Below, one piece after another: positions 1 to 11,045 of a stretch of DNA of 64,000 bases. Made by a program: the position numbers and the translations under genes. Under the pieces are notes generated by a model that ran no database searches, was not told where the DNA came from, and worked only from the letters and a program-made list of their open reading frames with translations. Each line of letters starts with the position of its first letter. Position 1 is the first letter of the stretch. The DNA comes from Adineta ricciae (lineage: Eukaryota > Rotifera > Eurotatoria > Adinetida > Adinetidae). Location of the stretch: the NCBI GenBank assembly GCA_905250025.1, contig CAJNOJ010000006.1, positions 310,001 through 374,000 of the forward strand. Direction: 5' to 3'.

Positions 1-1
1 C

Positions 2-325
2 GATCGTGAAGAAGCTAAAAACGCCTTACTCGGTGAAATCGGCAATGACGAATGTTTAATGAGAGTTGAATATCGCCAAAACAACAGTGAACACGTATCA
101 CTCTATCGTGCTAGCAACAAAGAAAATATCATCAAAACTTTAGCTGAACAAGGTCTCATCGTTGTTGGTCAAGGTCGTGGTGGTCGTCCAGCGCGTCCAA
201 CGCCTCTATACGACGAGTTACAACAAGCACAAGCAAAAGCAAAATCGTCTCGTGTGGGTCTCTGGCAATATTCGGATCAAATCGAAGATGATGCCACTGA
301 ATTCGGCTTCAATGGACGCAAATAA
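2..325 (+). CDS. SND1: SND1 / Tudor-SN, C-terminal fragment
   Basis: Last 107 codons of a gene that begins before the window; the frame is open from base 2. The end of SND1 (staphylococcal nuclease domain-containing protein 1, a RISC-associated and transcription/splicing co-factor) is recognisable: the last SNase-like fold contains LYDELQQAQAKAKSSRVGLW, and the protein ends DDATEFGFNGRK, matching the animal SND1 ending of the type DDADEFGYSR. The Gly/Arg-rich insertion GQGRGGRPARP is a local variation. No intron is seen in this part. It is 5'-truncated by the window edge, so domain completeness cannot be judged. Confidence 0.88.
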   Translation, partial: DREEAKNALLGEIGNDECLMRVEYRQNNSEHVSLYRASNKENIIKTLAEQGLIVVGQGRGGRPARPTPLYDELQQAQAKAKSSRVGLWQYSDQIEDDATEFGFNGRK

Positions 326-1448
326 ACATCAACAATAAGCAAAAAACAATACTAACACAAATCAAGATTTAATTGCCTTGATTTCATATATATTTACCAT
401 CAATTTTAGCCTTGTTTGTTTTGTTTTCAAAAAAAAGATTTTCCATTGTTTTTTTTTCTGTTTGAATATACATACACACATACAAATACACACACAGACA
501 TATGGTTATCTATTTATTTATTTATTTTCTGTCGTTATTTCTTGTTGATGTTGATAGAATGCTCAAGAGAATATTCAACAAGAGAAATTAGTAGATCATC
601 TTGTTATCGTTAATTTTACTCCTATATTTTTCTGTCTATTGTTGCTCTCAGATTTATTCGTTCTTTTTCCTTCGATGTGCGTGTCTTAGGTGTTTTACTG
701 GTTTGTTATATCTGTGTATGTGTGTATCTATGTGAAGAACAGTTATCGTTTTGATTTTCGAAGATTATTAAAAAGCGGCACTTGGGAAAGAATCTTTCTA
801 TTTTCGATATTGATTGATGAATGTCAATGAAAGAAAAGAATGATACGCTTCAAATATCGGCCTTTCCGCATCAAACCGACAAAAAACAACTCAACTGTAT
901 AGACGATCGATTTCAAGCTCTATTTTGATTTCATTGTTAGAATTTCGTCGTGTAAAATTAGATTACTATGAACAAGTCATTAGAGTCACTGAGGAATCCT
1001 CAGTGAGGACGAACGACTCATCTTCAATGAATCTTTTGTCCAACTAATTGAATCTCCAATATACATATAGATTATAATCGATACAACGAAAGATAATCAG
1101 TTTGTTATTTGTATGTCCGACCTCTAGAAATTGCATTTTTGGAGATAATGTCATCGCTGATCATATTTAAACCATCATCTGTCATTTGCACTCTCGCGAC
1201 TTAACTGTACATGATGAGGTGGGTATGCATGAGTACCCGCGTACTATGTTAGTACTTCTCGTCAGAGTACTATGAAATCGAGACAAAATATCAATGAATA
1301 AAAGGAAAAGAAGAAGAAGAAGGAGGAGAGAGAGAAAAAAAGCAGCGACACAAATAAAAAGACAAACTCTGCAGGCACATACACAACATTTGTTCGTCGT
1401 ACTTGCCATCGTGATCATTCAGTCATCAACTATTCAATCACATTGCCA
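326..1448. other. 3' UTR of SND1 and intergenic DNA
   Basis: AT-rich sequence with no supportable gene. AAATAAAC directly at the SND1 stop region may serve as a polyadenylation signal. A purine-rich stretch (about 1300-1345) precedes the phosphatase start. A strong hairpin at 983-1019 is listed separately. Confidence 0.6.
983..1019 (+). other. Nested hairpin
   Basis: The outer arms GAGTC (983-987) and GACTC (1015-1019) enclose an inner perfect 7-bp stem ACTGAGG / CCTCAGT (988-994 / 998-1004) with a 3-nt loop. A 10-nt unpaired strand GAGGACGAAC lies on the 3' side. The position is upstream of the phosphatase gene. Function is unknown. GGACGAAC recalls the 3' half of a hammerhead core, but the CUGANGA half is absent. 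Confidence 0.4.
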
Positions 1449-3001
1449 ATGTCTACAATAACACAACGATCCAATATGGGAACAATCAATTTTAATCAGT
1501 TTTTAGCTCATGAAGCTCGCCTTAATAGTCTGCATCGGTTATTTAAAACACATTATAATGTCACTGAACCATCACCGATACTTGAGCCATACTTATTTTT
1601 GGGTAATTGTATTTCCGCTCATGATGTTTATCGTCTATCAAAATTAGGTATTCGTTACATACTCAATGTTGCTAAACGCGATGTGGAAATATGCCCATAC
1701 TATTCAAAAGATACACGCGTTCTAACAATTGATCTTCGTGATGATGATCAAGAGAATATTTTGCGCATATTCGATCAAGCATTTGCCTTTATCGATGAAG
1801 CTAGAAAAAATAATTCGCGAGTATTAGTTCATTGCAGTCATGGACAGAGGTATGTTAAATCTAGATAGTGATTTCCACAGAGCAACAAGGTAAATATATC
1901 GGATTCTTATTCTCGTAGTCGATCGCCTGCTATCGTTATTGCTTATCTCATGCGCACTTACAATGTTTCATTAGAACAGTGTCTTACTCATGTTGTCAAA
2001 GCACGGCCATGCGTTATACCTAACGACGGTTTTTTAAAACAACTTATCCTTTTCGATCGTGTGTTGGTCGATCGACGCCGCCAGCACCAGTTGTATCAAC
2101 AGCAACTACAACAGCAACAGCAACAGCAACTACAACTACAACAGCAACAACAACAGAGACAGCAGCAAATGCAATTGCAGCAAAAACTTCAGCAACAACA
2201 GAAAGCAGCGAGCGTACAAACAGAAAAGGCTAATAAATCAAACGAAATTCCAATCCAACGTGATTCTCCTGTCCCACCCCATCCTATTCCACCTCCAATT
2301 CCTTCGACCAACCAATCAAAATTGACGTTGTCCTCCTCATCCTGCAATAGCTTGGCCTCGAATGTTATCAATATTCCATCCAGCAGTTCCTCAAGTGTCC
2401 TCTTATCTTCAAAAAAGATCGGCCTCTCATCAATGTCCAGTCTTCAAGCATCCATCAGTTCGAAATCTATGCAATTCGTTCCTATTGAAGTTGCACCTAA
2501 GACAGAACATAGTTCGGAAAAAGTAAAATACAGCTCGCTTTTCAATCGCATCATCTGTTGTGATTTGTTTCTTTTTTGCAGATCAAGCGAGTTGCAGTCA
2601 AAAAGCCCACACCTGACAATGAAATTGTTCTTGACAAGGTTGTAAGCAAAGCTGACAAATCCTCTCGAAATAAATCACCTTCGAAATCATCCAACAAAAC
2701 TCGCCTTAAAACTTCTTCCTCGCACAACGAACTACTCGGATCAAAACGTAAATCAAGTTCCAAAAAGTCACCCGACACGAAAGATCATTCTTCACAAATG
2801 CATCGGTCTCATACAGATAAAAACTCGCAATCGCATAGCAAACATCACACCAAAGTCTATCCTACTCGACATCATCTCAATTATTACAATACCTTCCCAG
2901 CTGATTACTATGGTTCTATCAACCACTTGCATACGAATTATATCACTGAAATTTACGATCGAGTCGCTAAACGGTTCGTTCCAGCAACAGCCTGTTATTA
3001 A
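1449..3001 (+). CDS. Dual-specificity protein phosphatase with long Gln/Ser/Lys-rich tail
   Basis: Three exons (1449-1849, 1919-2522, 2582-3001) joined by introns of 69 and 59 nt give 474 aa. Residues about 30-180 form a DUSP domain: LEPYLFLGNCISA, LGIRYILNVA, the general-acid region IDLRDDD, and the P-loop HCSHGQSRSPA, which is created by splicing exon 1 to exon 2 and fits HCX5R. Proteins of this family remove phosphate from Ser/Thr and Tyr of MAP kinases or other substrates. The tail carries a poly-Gln tract (CAG/CAA repeats at about 2100-2215), a Pro- and Ser-rich stretch, then a Lys/Ser/His-rich end. The first ATG in frame is at 1449. No CH2/rhodanese domain precedes the catalytic domain, so it is an atypical DUSP rather than a classical MKP. 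The exact orthologue is not assigned. Confidence 0.85.
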
Positions 3002-3270
3002 CAAAACGATTCTTTTCTCCTATTTTTTCTAATTGAATTTTTTCAAAAACTTTTTGCACATCAAGTTTTATTAATATAAGTGGAAAAGGGTGCGAAAAAA
3101 AAACACGTGTTTTTCTGTCTCTTATGAAATAGGAAGTCATTGGATCCGACGTTTCGCTTGTTTTATTGGCCAGGCATGTGTAATTGCGATAGAATATCGA
3201 AGTAATTGGATTCTACAATATTCAAACAGACAGAACGACATGGAAAATGAACTCATTTTGTTGATATGAT

Positions 3271-5013
3271 CTAACCTTGTTCAGGTGTAACAAATCCATG
3301 ACGAATTAGAAAATCAAGTACAACTGTCGCACAATTCGGTTTGAAGTCATCTTTTATAATAGCTTCTTTGACCTAATTCGGCAACAAAATAACGACAACA
3401 AATGGGATTTTAAACTAAGAAGATATACTTCAGGTATTGTCATCAAGTAGAACTTCTCCATTTCGGCGTCAGTGTTCTTCGGTTGAAACGTCGTTGGCAA
3501 TTCCAGATCGTAGAGAAACTGGCCCTGGATTTTTTCGATAGAGTACAACATTTTGCACTTCAATACATTAACACAAAAACACAGACCTCAGGATGTATAC
3601 CATCATCATCTTCATAACAATAACTAGATGGAAAGAAAAACAAAACAATGTCTGTGCAAGAGTTTTTCATTGTCAAACTGATCGCAAATCTCGACAATCA
3701 TAGCGGAAATCAATGAGCTCGTATCTGTTCATTGACTAGAAATAATTGTTCGTCATAGATAATTAATTTGGCTGTCTACATCGATCAAAGCCAGACTTTG
3801 ATAGATTTCTATCGCTAATATGTTCCTGCTACGAAAATTAGTCTACCGTATGAAATGAATGACATAGGCTGTCATTGTATAATTTGAATATAAGAACAAA
3901 AAAATGACCCCAGTATAGTTATATGCTAGACCATACGTACCGTATGATTCTAAATTGTAACTCAATTAACAATAGAACTGTTAGTAGAGAAGGTGAACAG
4001 TAGACAGTGAGACAAAAGCAATTTGATGAAGGCCACAACGCCCATTGAAATGAGAAATCATTAGAATATTCTCGTGCTGATACGAAATAGTCTTAATCTT
4101 GATATTTGACTTGTGCATTGAACATACCTAATAGCTCCAACGGCTTTCAATTTGCCTTCTATTAATTCCTTTGGTAATTGAGCTTCTTCTCCACACTCTT
4201 TTATCATACATTCTGTTGGTGTCAGATCATGACTGAGACCACCTGCTGCCTAAGAAACAAACAGATGATCTCCTATGACACTCAACGAAGTTTGCTAACT
4301 TACTAAATTGTCATACATGCCAGGAAATGTTTGTTTGGTTGGTGATCGTTTTCCGATCCACATTCGCCATGTTCCGTCATCATCAATCACATATCCATTC
4401 AGATGAGATCCATACTTACGAATGCCGAAGACGCCTTTAAACAAGCATTTTGAACAGAATTAAAGAGAAGAATATTTCTTGCAAATACCTGCAGCAGCTC
4501 GTTCAATAGCGAATAATGGCGAATTGTTATAAGCTGATTTGACCAGGTAAAGCTGAGTGAAAGAGAGAACTTTCTTGGCGTACACTATTGACACATTCAA
4601 CTGACCTCATCTCGCCAACCTCGCAATGGCTTAAGACAATCCTTTGCCCGCATGTCGTTTAAGACATTAGCTACTGCTTCTGTACGGTTGTCGTACGTAT
4701 TTAAATGATCGGCTAGCACAAATCTACAAAATATATTGTTATTCGAAGAGATATTCATGGATTGATCTACCGGTCTGGATGCTCAATAAAGACCTTTGGA
4801 TATTGACGAAGTTGAACTGCAGCATCTTCGCGAATCCATCCTATTTGACGTGTCTCACACAAGAATGGTTTACATTTCGATTTACTAGAGCCTAATATAT
4901 CGAGCCAATGAGCAAGTTACAAGTTTTACTAGAACAAAATTCGAACCTGGATGATAAAATGAATTCAGACGTGCAAGAAGACGTTGAATTCCTAGTGACC
5001 AAACGTCGGACAT
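3271..5013 (-). CDS. Nudix hydrolase of the DUF4743 (thiamine-pyrophosphokinase-like) type
   Basis: Nine exons on the minus strand (4947-5013, 4771-4891, 4606-4723, 4489-4552, 4304-4434, 4128-4249, 3587-3623, 3429-3524, 3271-3372) close in frame to 285 aa. The N-terminal DUF4743 part includes VGWIRED-like [15 protein letters not shown]. The Nudix domain has [20 protein letters not shown] followed by the Nudix box starting [20 protein letters not shown] with EEA. The C-terminus [17 protein letters not shown] and [18 protein letters not shown] is typical of plant Nudix 20/24 and yeast YJR142W-like enzymes, which hydrolyse oxidised thiamine diphosphates. That activity is from family knowledge. 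The Arg of the consensus RE in the box reads Lys-Glu here. The intron between exons 6 and 7 is 504 nt, unusually long for this window. Confidence 0.85.
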
Positions 5014-5264
5014 CTACAATATAAACTGATATTTTCAATATACATATATCAATACATTGAAAACACCTATTGTCGTAAAGCGTTTGAAAAAAGCTTATCA
5101 TAGTATTTATTTAAGAATATAACATCTACCCAAATATGTGGCGACGAGTCGCTGATAACGAATTTTCTTAATCTAAACAAAACTTTACGATAAATCTTGA
5201 CTTATTTGTTCAGTGTAAATCTCGAGTACAAAAAAAAACAAAATAAATTCCATTCAAGTTCTAA

Positions 5265-6272
5265 CTATTCTCTCTGCTCTTCGTTTTCATATATTCTCGT
5301 GGCGAAATTCACTGGAAATAGTCCAATAGTTCCATCGAACTTTTGGGCGTATTTCCAACCGTTGTCACAGACATTGTCGTCTTCATTCTCCCATGATATC
5401 ACAGAAATCACTGTATCTTTTGTCAAATTGAGTTCATCATTGTTCTCGGCTTTATAATCATGAATAACACGTGCTCGGTGTAGAACTTTGTAATCCGGCC
5501 GTTTGATTGCACGTGTAAGTGTACTCGAGCGTTCTTTTTTCGTATGATAATCTGAAATCGATGAATACATGTCCGACTTGGAATCATTTCCAATTTTATG
5601 CCCATCGATTGACACATCTCCACGAAAACTTTTAATCAAACGTGAATAGGATTTGTATGTTTTCTTATAAAACTTTCCGTTGATGTAAAATACATCTTTG
5701 ATGATTTCAATGAATTGATTTTGGAGATTTTGATGAAATTTGGGTAACTCTTGCCGTATATCGTCGTTGGCTAAATCTAAAGCTGATCTCAATTGATCGA
5801 GCTCATTTTTATCTTGATCGATTTTCGCTTGGTCTTTATGTTTAATACTTGATTGATATTGTCGGATTTTTTTGTCGTGTCCACGTTGTGCCTCTTTCTG
5901 GTTGTGAACATGCGCTTGCATACTTATACAATAATTCATAGCTGTATTGAGAGTTAAGGCAATCTGTCCTTGTAATTGACGTATATGTTCTGTTGAGCTT
6001 CGACTTATTTCATGATTTGTTTGAATAAGTTTTTGCTGTTGAGACCATGTTGAAGAATCATTCAATGAGCAAAGAAAATCGAAAAAACGATTGGAAGCAT
6101 TCTCGAAGAGTAATTTTGCCTGGATGTACTTTTCCAATTCATGTTTAAAGCAATTTACTTTTTCGTTTTCTTCCTCGAAACGTCGAATTGCTTGAGTGAT
6201 TTGTATATCCGTTGTTTTGTAACTACTACCCATTATCTGATCGGTTACGCTACGAAGAAGGGACTTGGCCAT
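5265..6272 (-). CDS. BAR and SH3 domain protein (amphiphysin/BIN-like)
   Basis: Single uninterrupted 335-aa frame. Residues about 10-230 are a long helical region with the amphipathic spacing of an N-BAR/BAR domain (MAKSLLRSVTDQIM, then IRRFEEENEKVNCFKHELEKY). Residues about 265-330 are an SH3 domain: ARVIHDYKAENNDELNL with the ALYDY-like motif, WENEDD in the n-Src region, NGWKYAQ, and GLFPVNF as the conserved GxFPxNYV-type end. BAR-SH3 proteins bend and sense membrane and recruit dynamin or actin factors through SH3, which is family knowledge. It is shorter than amphiphysin and lacks the clathrin/AP2 linker, so it resembles BIN- or Rvs167-type adaptors. It is intronless although its neighbours are intron-rich. 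Confidence 0.8.
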   Translation of the reverse strand: MAKSLLRSVTDQIMGSSYKTTDIQITQAIRRFEEENEKVNCFKHELEKYIQAKLLFENASNRFFDFLCSLNDSSTWSQQQKLIQTNHEISRSSTEHIRQLQGQIALTLNTAMNYCISMQAHVHNQKEAQRGHDKKIRQYQSSIKHKDQAKIDQDKNELDQLRSALDLANDDIRQELPKFHQNLQNQFIEIIKDVFYINGKFYKKTYKSYSRLIKSFRGDVSIDGHKIGNDSKSDMYSSISDYHTKKERSSTLTRAIKRPDYKVLHRARVIHDYKAENNDELNLTKDTVISVISWENEDDNVCDNGWKYAQKFDGTIGLFPVNFATRIYENEEQRE

Positions 6273-7420
6273 AGCTTTTTTTTTCTTTTGTTCGAAACAG
6301 CTACTCGTTCCCTATTTACACAAGGTGAGAAATGAATCAGTCAGTTAACTGCACTATCGACGCATACACGCAATACTTGAAGAGAAAGAAGAGGATAAAA
6401 GAAAAGAAATATGACTATGCTGTTGATTACAAATTTCAGAAGAGAAGCTTACGTAGTAACGATATATTTCGGTGTCTGACGAAACGGATCTGTACAAGAA
6501 GGTGAATATTTCTACTTGAAGCTACATGGTGTGCCATTTCTAAACTTGTCGATTAAATGAATGTCAAGATCGTGATTGATCAGTGCGCAAAAGATTTCAA
6601 ACAATTAAGTAAATTCATAATGTTTATTTCATTGAATAGAACAAATAATGTGCTTTGAAAGCAATACAACGAAGAAAAAAACCAAAAAATGACGAATTAT
6701 GCAAAGAAAAACGAGATTGTATAAGTATGGATACATACAACTCTTGTTTGTGTGTATTTATACGTATAGGAAAACATCAAATAAAATGCTATTTTAATAG
6801 ATTCAAACTTCAAAAACAACAAATTCATCATCGACATCGATTCTTCCTTCTTTTTGAATCATGATATTCGGAGAAATTTTTTGTCTGAAAACGAAAAGTG
6901 AATTGAGTGATTATTCAAAAACAAACAAAGAAACCTCTCTTGACTTACGATCTGTTCATTTTCCAATTTCGATGATTGTTTGTTTAATCGGAATCGTAGA
7001 TTAAGAAACATTCCATTGGCAATGCATGGAGACACGCAGATTGCTCACCATCGAAACCGAAACATTCCTTTCGTAGTAATATCTATTTACACCAGTATTT
7101 TGTAAATGTTTTTCAAAATTCACTTTGAAGAAGGAAAGATCAACAAAGAACGAAAAAAAGAAAAGTAAACAATCAAGCGTTATTCGTTCGTTGTGGACAA
7201 GACAACACAGGCACGTACGCAAGCAAAAAAGAAATAGATAAATAACATAATTGAACACCTTTTTCTTCTAACTAATTCTAGAGAAAGCAAACAAGACGAA
7301 ACCGAAACAAACAAACGAGCTAGTTCAATTTTCTTCGGAAAATCCTGAGAAAGAGAAAGAGAGAGAAGAGAAAATATTGTCTCTGGAAATTTGACAAAAC
7401 AATATGTATATCTCATATAA
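6273..7420. other. Intergenic; possible short two-exon minus-strand ORF
   Basis: Mostly AT-rich. On the minus strand a short open exon ending in the consensus donor GTAAGTC (near 6950) can be joined to an acceptor near 6890. Depending on frame, the joined ORF is 30-39 aa, for example one ending RIDVDDEFVVFEV. No family is recognised and I do not call it a gene. Confidence 0.3.
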
Positions 7421-9121
7421 CTAATCAATGACAATACATGAGTCATTTGAGAGAGATTTGGTTGTCGACTGTCGAATTTCTTTGGAATTGAGAATAAAAA
7501 CAGTTTTAATCTTTCCTTCCAATAACTGATATTTCGGTGTTCGGAAAAATTCCACAACACGTGTTAAAATCGAATCTATTTCAGAATCGTAAATATTCAA
7601 TAATAAATTTCCACCGTGTTCAAGCCAATGAGTATGTAAAACATCACTATCGGTTTTATGAGCGTCAACATAGCAACGTTTAGAACACAGGAAACACTTC
7701 AGATAAACACGTTGATATTTTAAGGAAGGCGAAGTATCCGATGCCGTCTGCTCATGTAATATGACGCCATCATTCTCAGTTTGTTTCAATCGTTTAGACT
7801 GATTTAATACCGTTGTCACAGTCTTGCGTTTCACGATTGTCTTTTCGGTTTGCATTGGCGTGATAGACGGTAGTCGACGTTGAAATTGTGGCGATGTTTG
7901 ACGTAACGATCGATGTGAAGTCGACTAGAACAAGAGTATCGATGATAAATTTTTCGTTAATGAAAAGGAAAATGACACTACGCACGATGGCTTCGAGTGG
8001 ATTGTTCATAATCTGTTCAATCGTTGATCGTTCTAAGCGATCCAGAACAACGCGACACTTGAAAGCTGGATGAGTAGGAGCCATGATTGACATTTTGTTG
8101 CATTTATAACGAATCGTATCGACACTCATGTTGGTAAAGTCTGTGCAAAATGAAAGAGACATTACTCAGAGCTATATACGATTCATTTATATTTTCCTAT
8201 TCGAAATAGAAAATACGCTAGTTTTCTCAAGACGATCAAAATAAAGAAAACAATCATGTTTATTTTTCTAGCGACGTGCTAAGTTTTGATTCGTTAGTCA
8301 ATGAAGTGTGATTACATAACGAATCATGAAATTTATATACCTGTGGTGTAATACGTACATTATCGTACATTAGCTGTGTGTATATATCAAACAAGAACGT
8401 TTCGAAATATAATCAAAATCAAGCAAGGAATAGCATGTTAAGTCGAATGTTTACCTGTTTTGGATAGTTTTCGTTTCTTCGGACTTCGGTTCAATGATGA
8501 GAGTGCACGTGTCTGCGCGGTAGAACGTGGTAGAAGACTTTGAGCTTTCGCAGTCGCGTCTGTCGAGCAAAAGATCTCCATATTACAAGTTGCTGTTGTC
8601 AAAAATTTCAAGAATGGTAGACGAATATATAAAGCTTGACGGACGCGTTCATTATGTTTCGGCAAAGGAAGTAAACAAACGGGAGAAGCTAATCGTTGAG
8701 TTAATGGTCGTAGATCCAAATTTGGCACAGTTACTTGTTTAGTTTTAGATCGAAGACCAACAAGCGATAGGAATTCATCTATGTCGACATCATCTCCTAC
8801 GTCGAGTCTAGCATCATTTGAATCATGATTTGCATCATTTGTATCGATCATCAGAGAAGTTCTATCAATATCTGCCGAAATTGAGTGCTGAGTCTGATCA
8901 TCAGCTTCGCAGATGTCATTGTTGTTGTTGTTTTCATCACTGATTTTTGCGTTGACAATTAATGATTGATCGATATGTGGCAGGATGGAAGACGTCGAAA
9001 CAAATGATGATGTCGTTGGTAACGCTGCTCGATGTCGAACAGGTGAAAACTGTGCTCTCGTCGTCGTTAACGAATGCTGATGAAAAACAGTATTTGTTGC
9101 ACAATATACTGTCGCTGCCAT
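7421..9121 (-). CDS. Unrecognised 441-aa protein
   Basis: Three exons (8455-9121, 7986-8140, 7421-7924) with two introns (314 and 61 nt) close in frame to 441 aa. The N-terminal half is low complexity (Ser/Thr, an Asn run, an Asp-rich patch DVGDDVDIDEFLSLVGLRSK). A basic stretch SPKKRKLSKTG could act as a nuclear signal. The C-terminal part has YLKCFLCSKRCYVDAHKT followed by THWLEHGGN, whose C..C and H..H spacing recalls a zinc finger, and ends in a compact alpha/beta-like region (LLLNIYDSEIDSILTRVVEFF). I do not recognise the family. Nuclear location is only inferred from the basic patch. The coherent splice frames argue that it is a real gene. Confidence 0.65.
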
Positions 9122-9843
9122 ATCAATTTAATTAGTTTCAGTAGCACTATTTGAGAACAAGTATCGATGGATATATTAGTAGAAAATAATCTAAATAAAA
9201 ATTGTATATTACAATACAGAAAACCAATTTTCATTATCATTAAATGATCTTCGACACGTATATGGTGTTCTTGTTACATGTTTGTATAAATGACAATACG
9301 AGTCAAATTAGTAGCACAAAAGATGCACCGTATGTGTGTGTGTGTGAAGGTTGTTACACTTTTAAAACAACCAATCAAAATCGGCCAAAAAATCTTAGCA
9401 AATTATGTGAAAAGTTATCTTCTAGACAGTGTTTTTATCATCAAACATTCATTTTGAATATAACTTGATCATAGTTTGAAACAAAGACCGGATTACAAGT
9501 TTGAACGTTGTAGTCGATAGTAGCACTCCATTCACTTCGAATGTATTGGTTCGTTTTTTTTCCGAAGGCTAAACTACGAATTTTCGTCATAAAAAAACGC
9601 GATTTGAACAATTATATAAAAATGCGCATTCTTAAAGGAAATTTTCTAGCACTCAATATTTACATGGGTTGCCATAACAACTTTTAACAGTTGTAATCGC
9701 TGTATGGCGATGTCACTAGTGGGATATGTCAAAAGAAACATATTTACGGCTGTTTCATTACTCAAGACGAATGTTGAAAGTGTTACGTTTTGACTTTTTC
9801 TAGATTGAAGTATACAATCGCTACTGATTGTTTTTGTTTTAAC
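9122..9843. other. Divergent intergenic region
   Basis: About 720 bp between the divergently transcribed 441-aa gene and the calcyphosin-like gene; it presumably carries both promoters. It contains a TG run near 9335. No gene is seen. Confidence 0.6.
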
Positions 9844-10672
<829 letters not shown>

Positions 10673-11045
10673 TAATTGACTATGTACAATAATCAAAGGC
10701 AATATTCACTTTTTTTCTATCTCAAGTGCAAATACAGTAATCAATGCATACGTTGATGTCATTCAATTTTTCTTCTCTTCTCTCGTTGTCTCAAACCTGT
10801 CATTGTATTTTTGTTGTTTCTTTGTGATTTCAAGAATAAATCAAATAGACAAGAAGAATATTCCCTCATTTCAATCGGATTAGAAAAGAAAGAAGTTGGC
10901 GCGTTCTTTGAATTCTTTTTTCACAATATTCTTCCGAGCTCGAAATCATCTGTTACGTTTGTCTTGAATGTATACACGTCAGTGCAATTGACATTGCTAT
11001 CGCAACTATGGTCGAACAAATTGTACACTCAAACATTTATTCAAC
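10673..11045. other. Short intergenic region
   Basis: Contains the 3' UTR of the calcyphosin-like gene and the upstream region of the next gene. Open frames here lack coding character. Confidence 0.5.

Noticed and set aside
983-1019. Hammerhead ribozyme
   Set aside because: The CUGANGA core half and the third stem are missing; kept only as a hairpin.
2059-2325. Asn/Tyr-rich open frame over the Gln run of the phosphatase
   Set aside because: It is the alternate reading of the CAG/CAA repeat; the phosphatase frame carries the family motifs.
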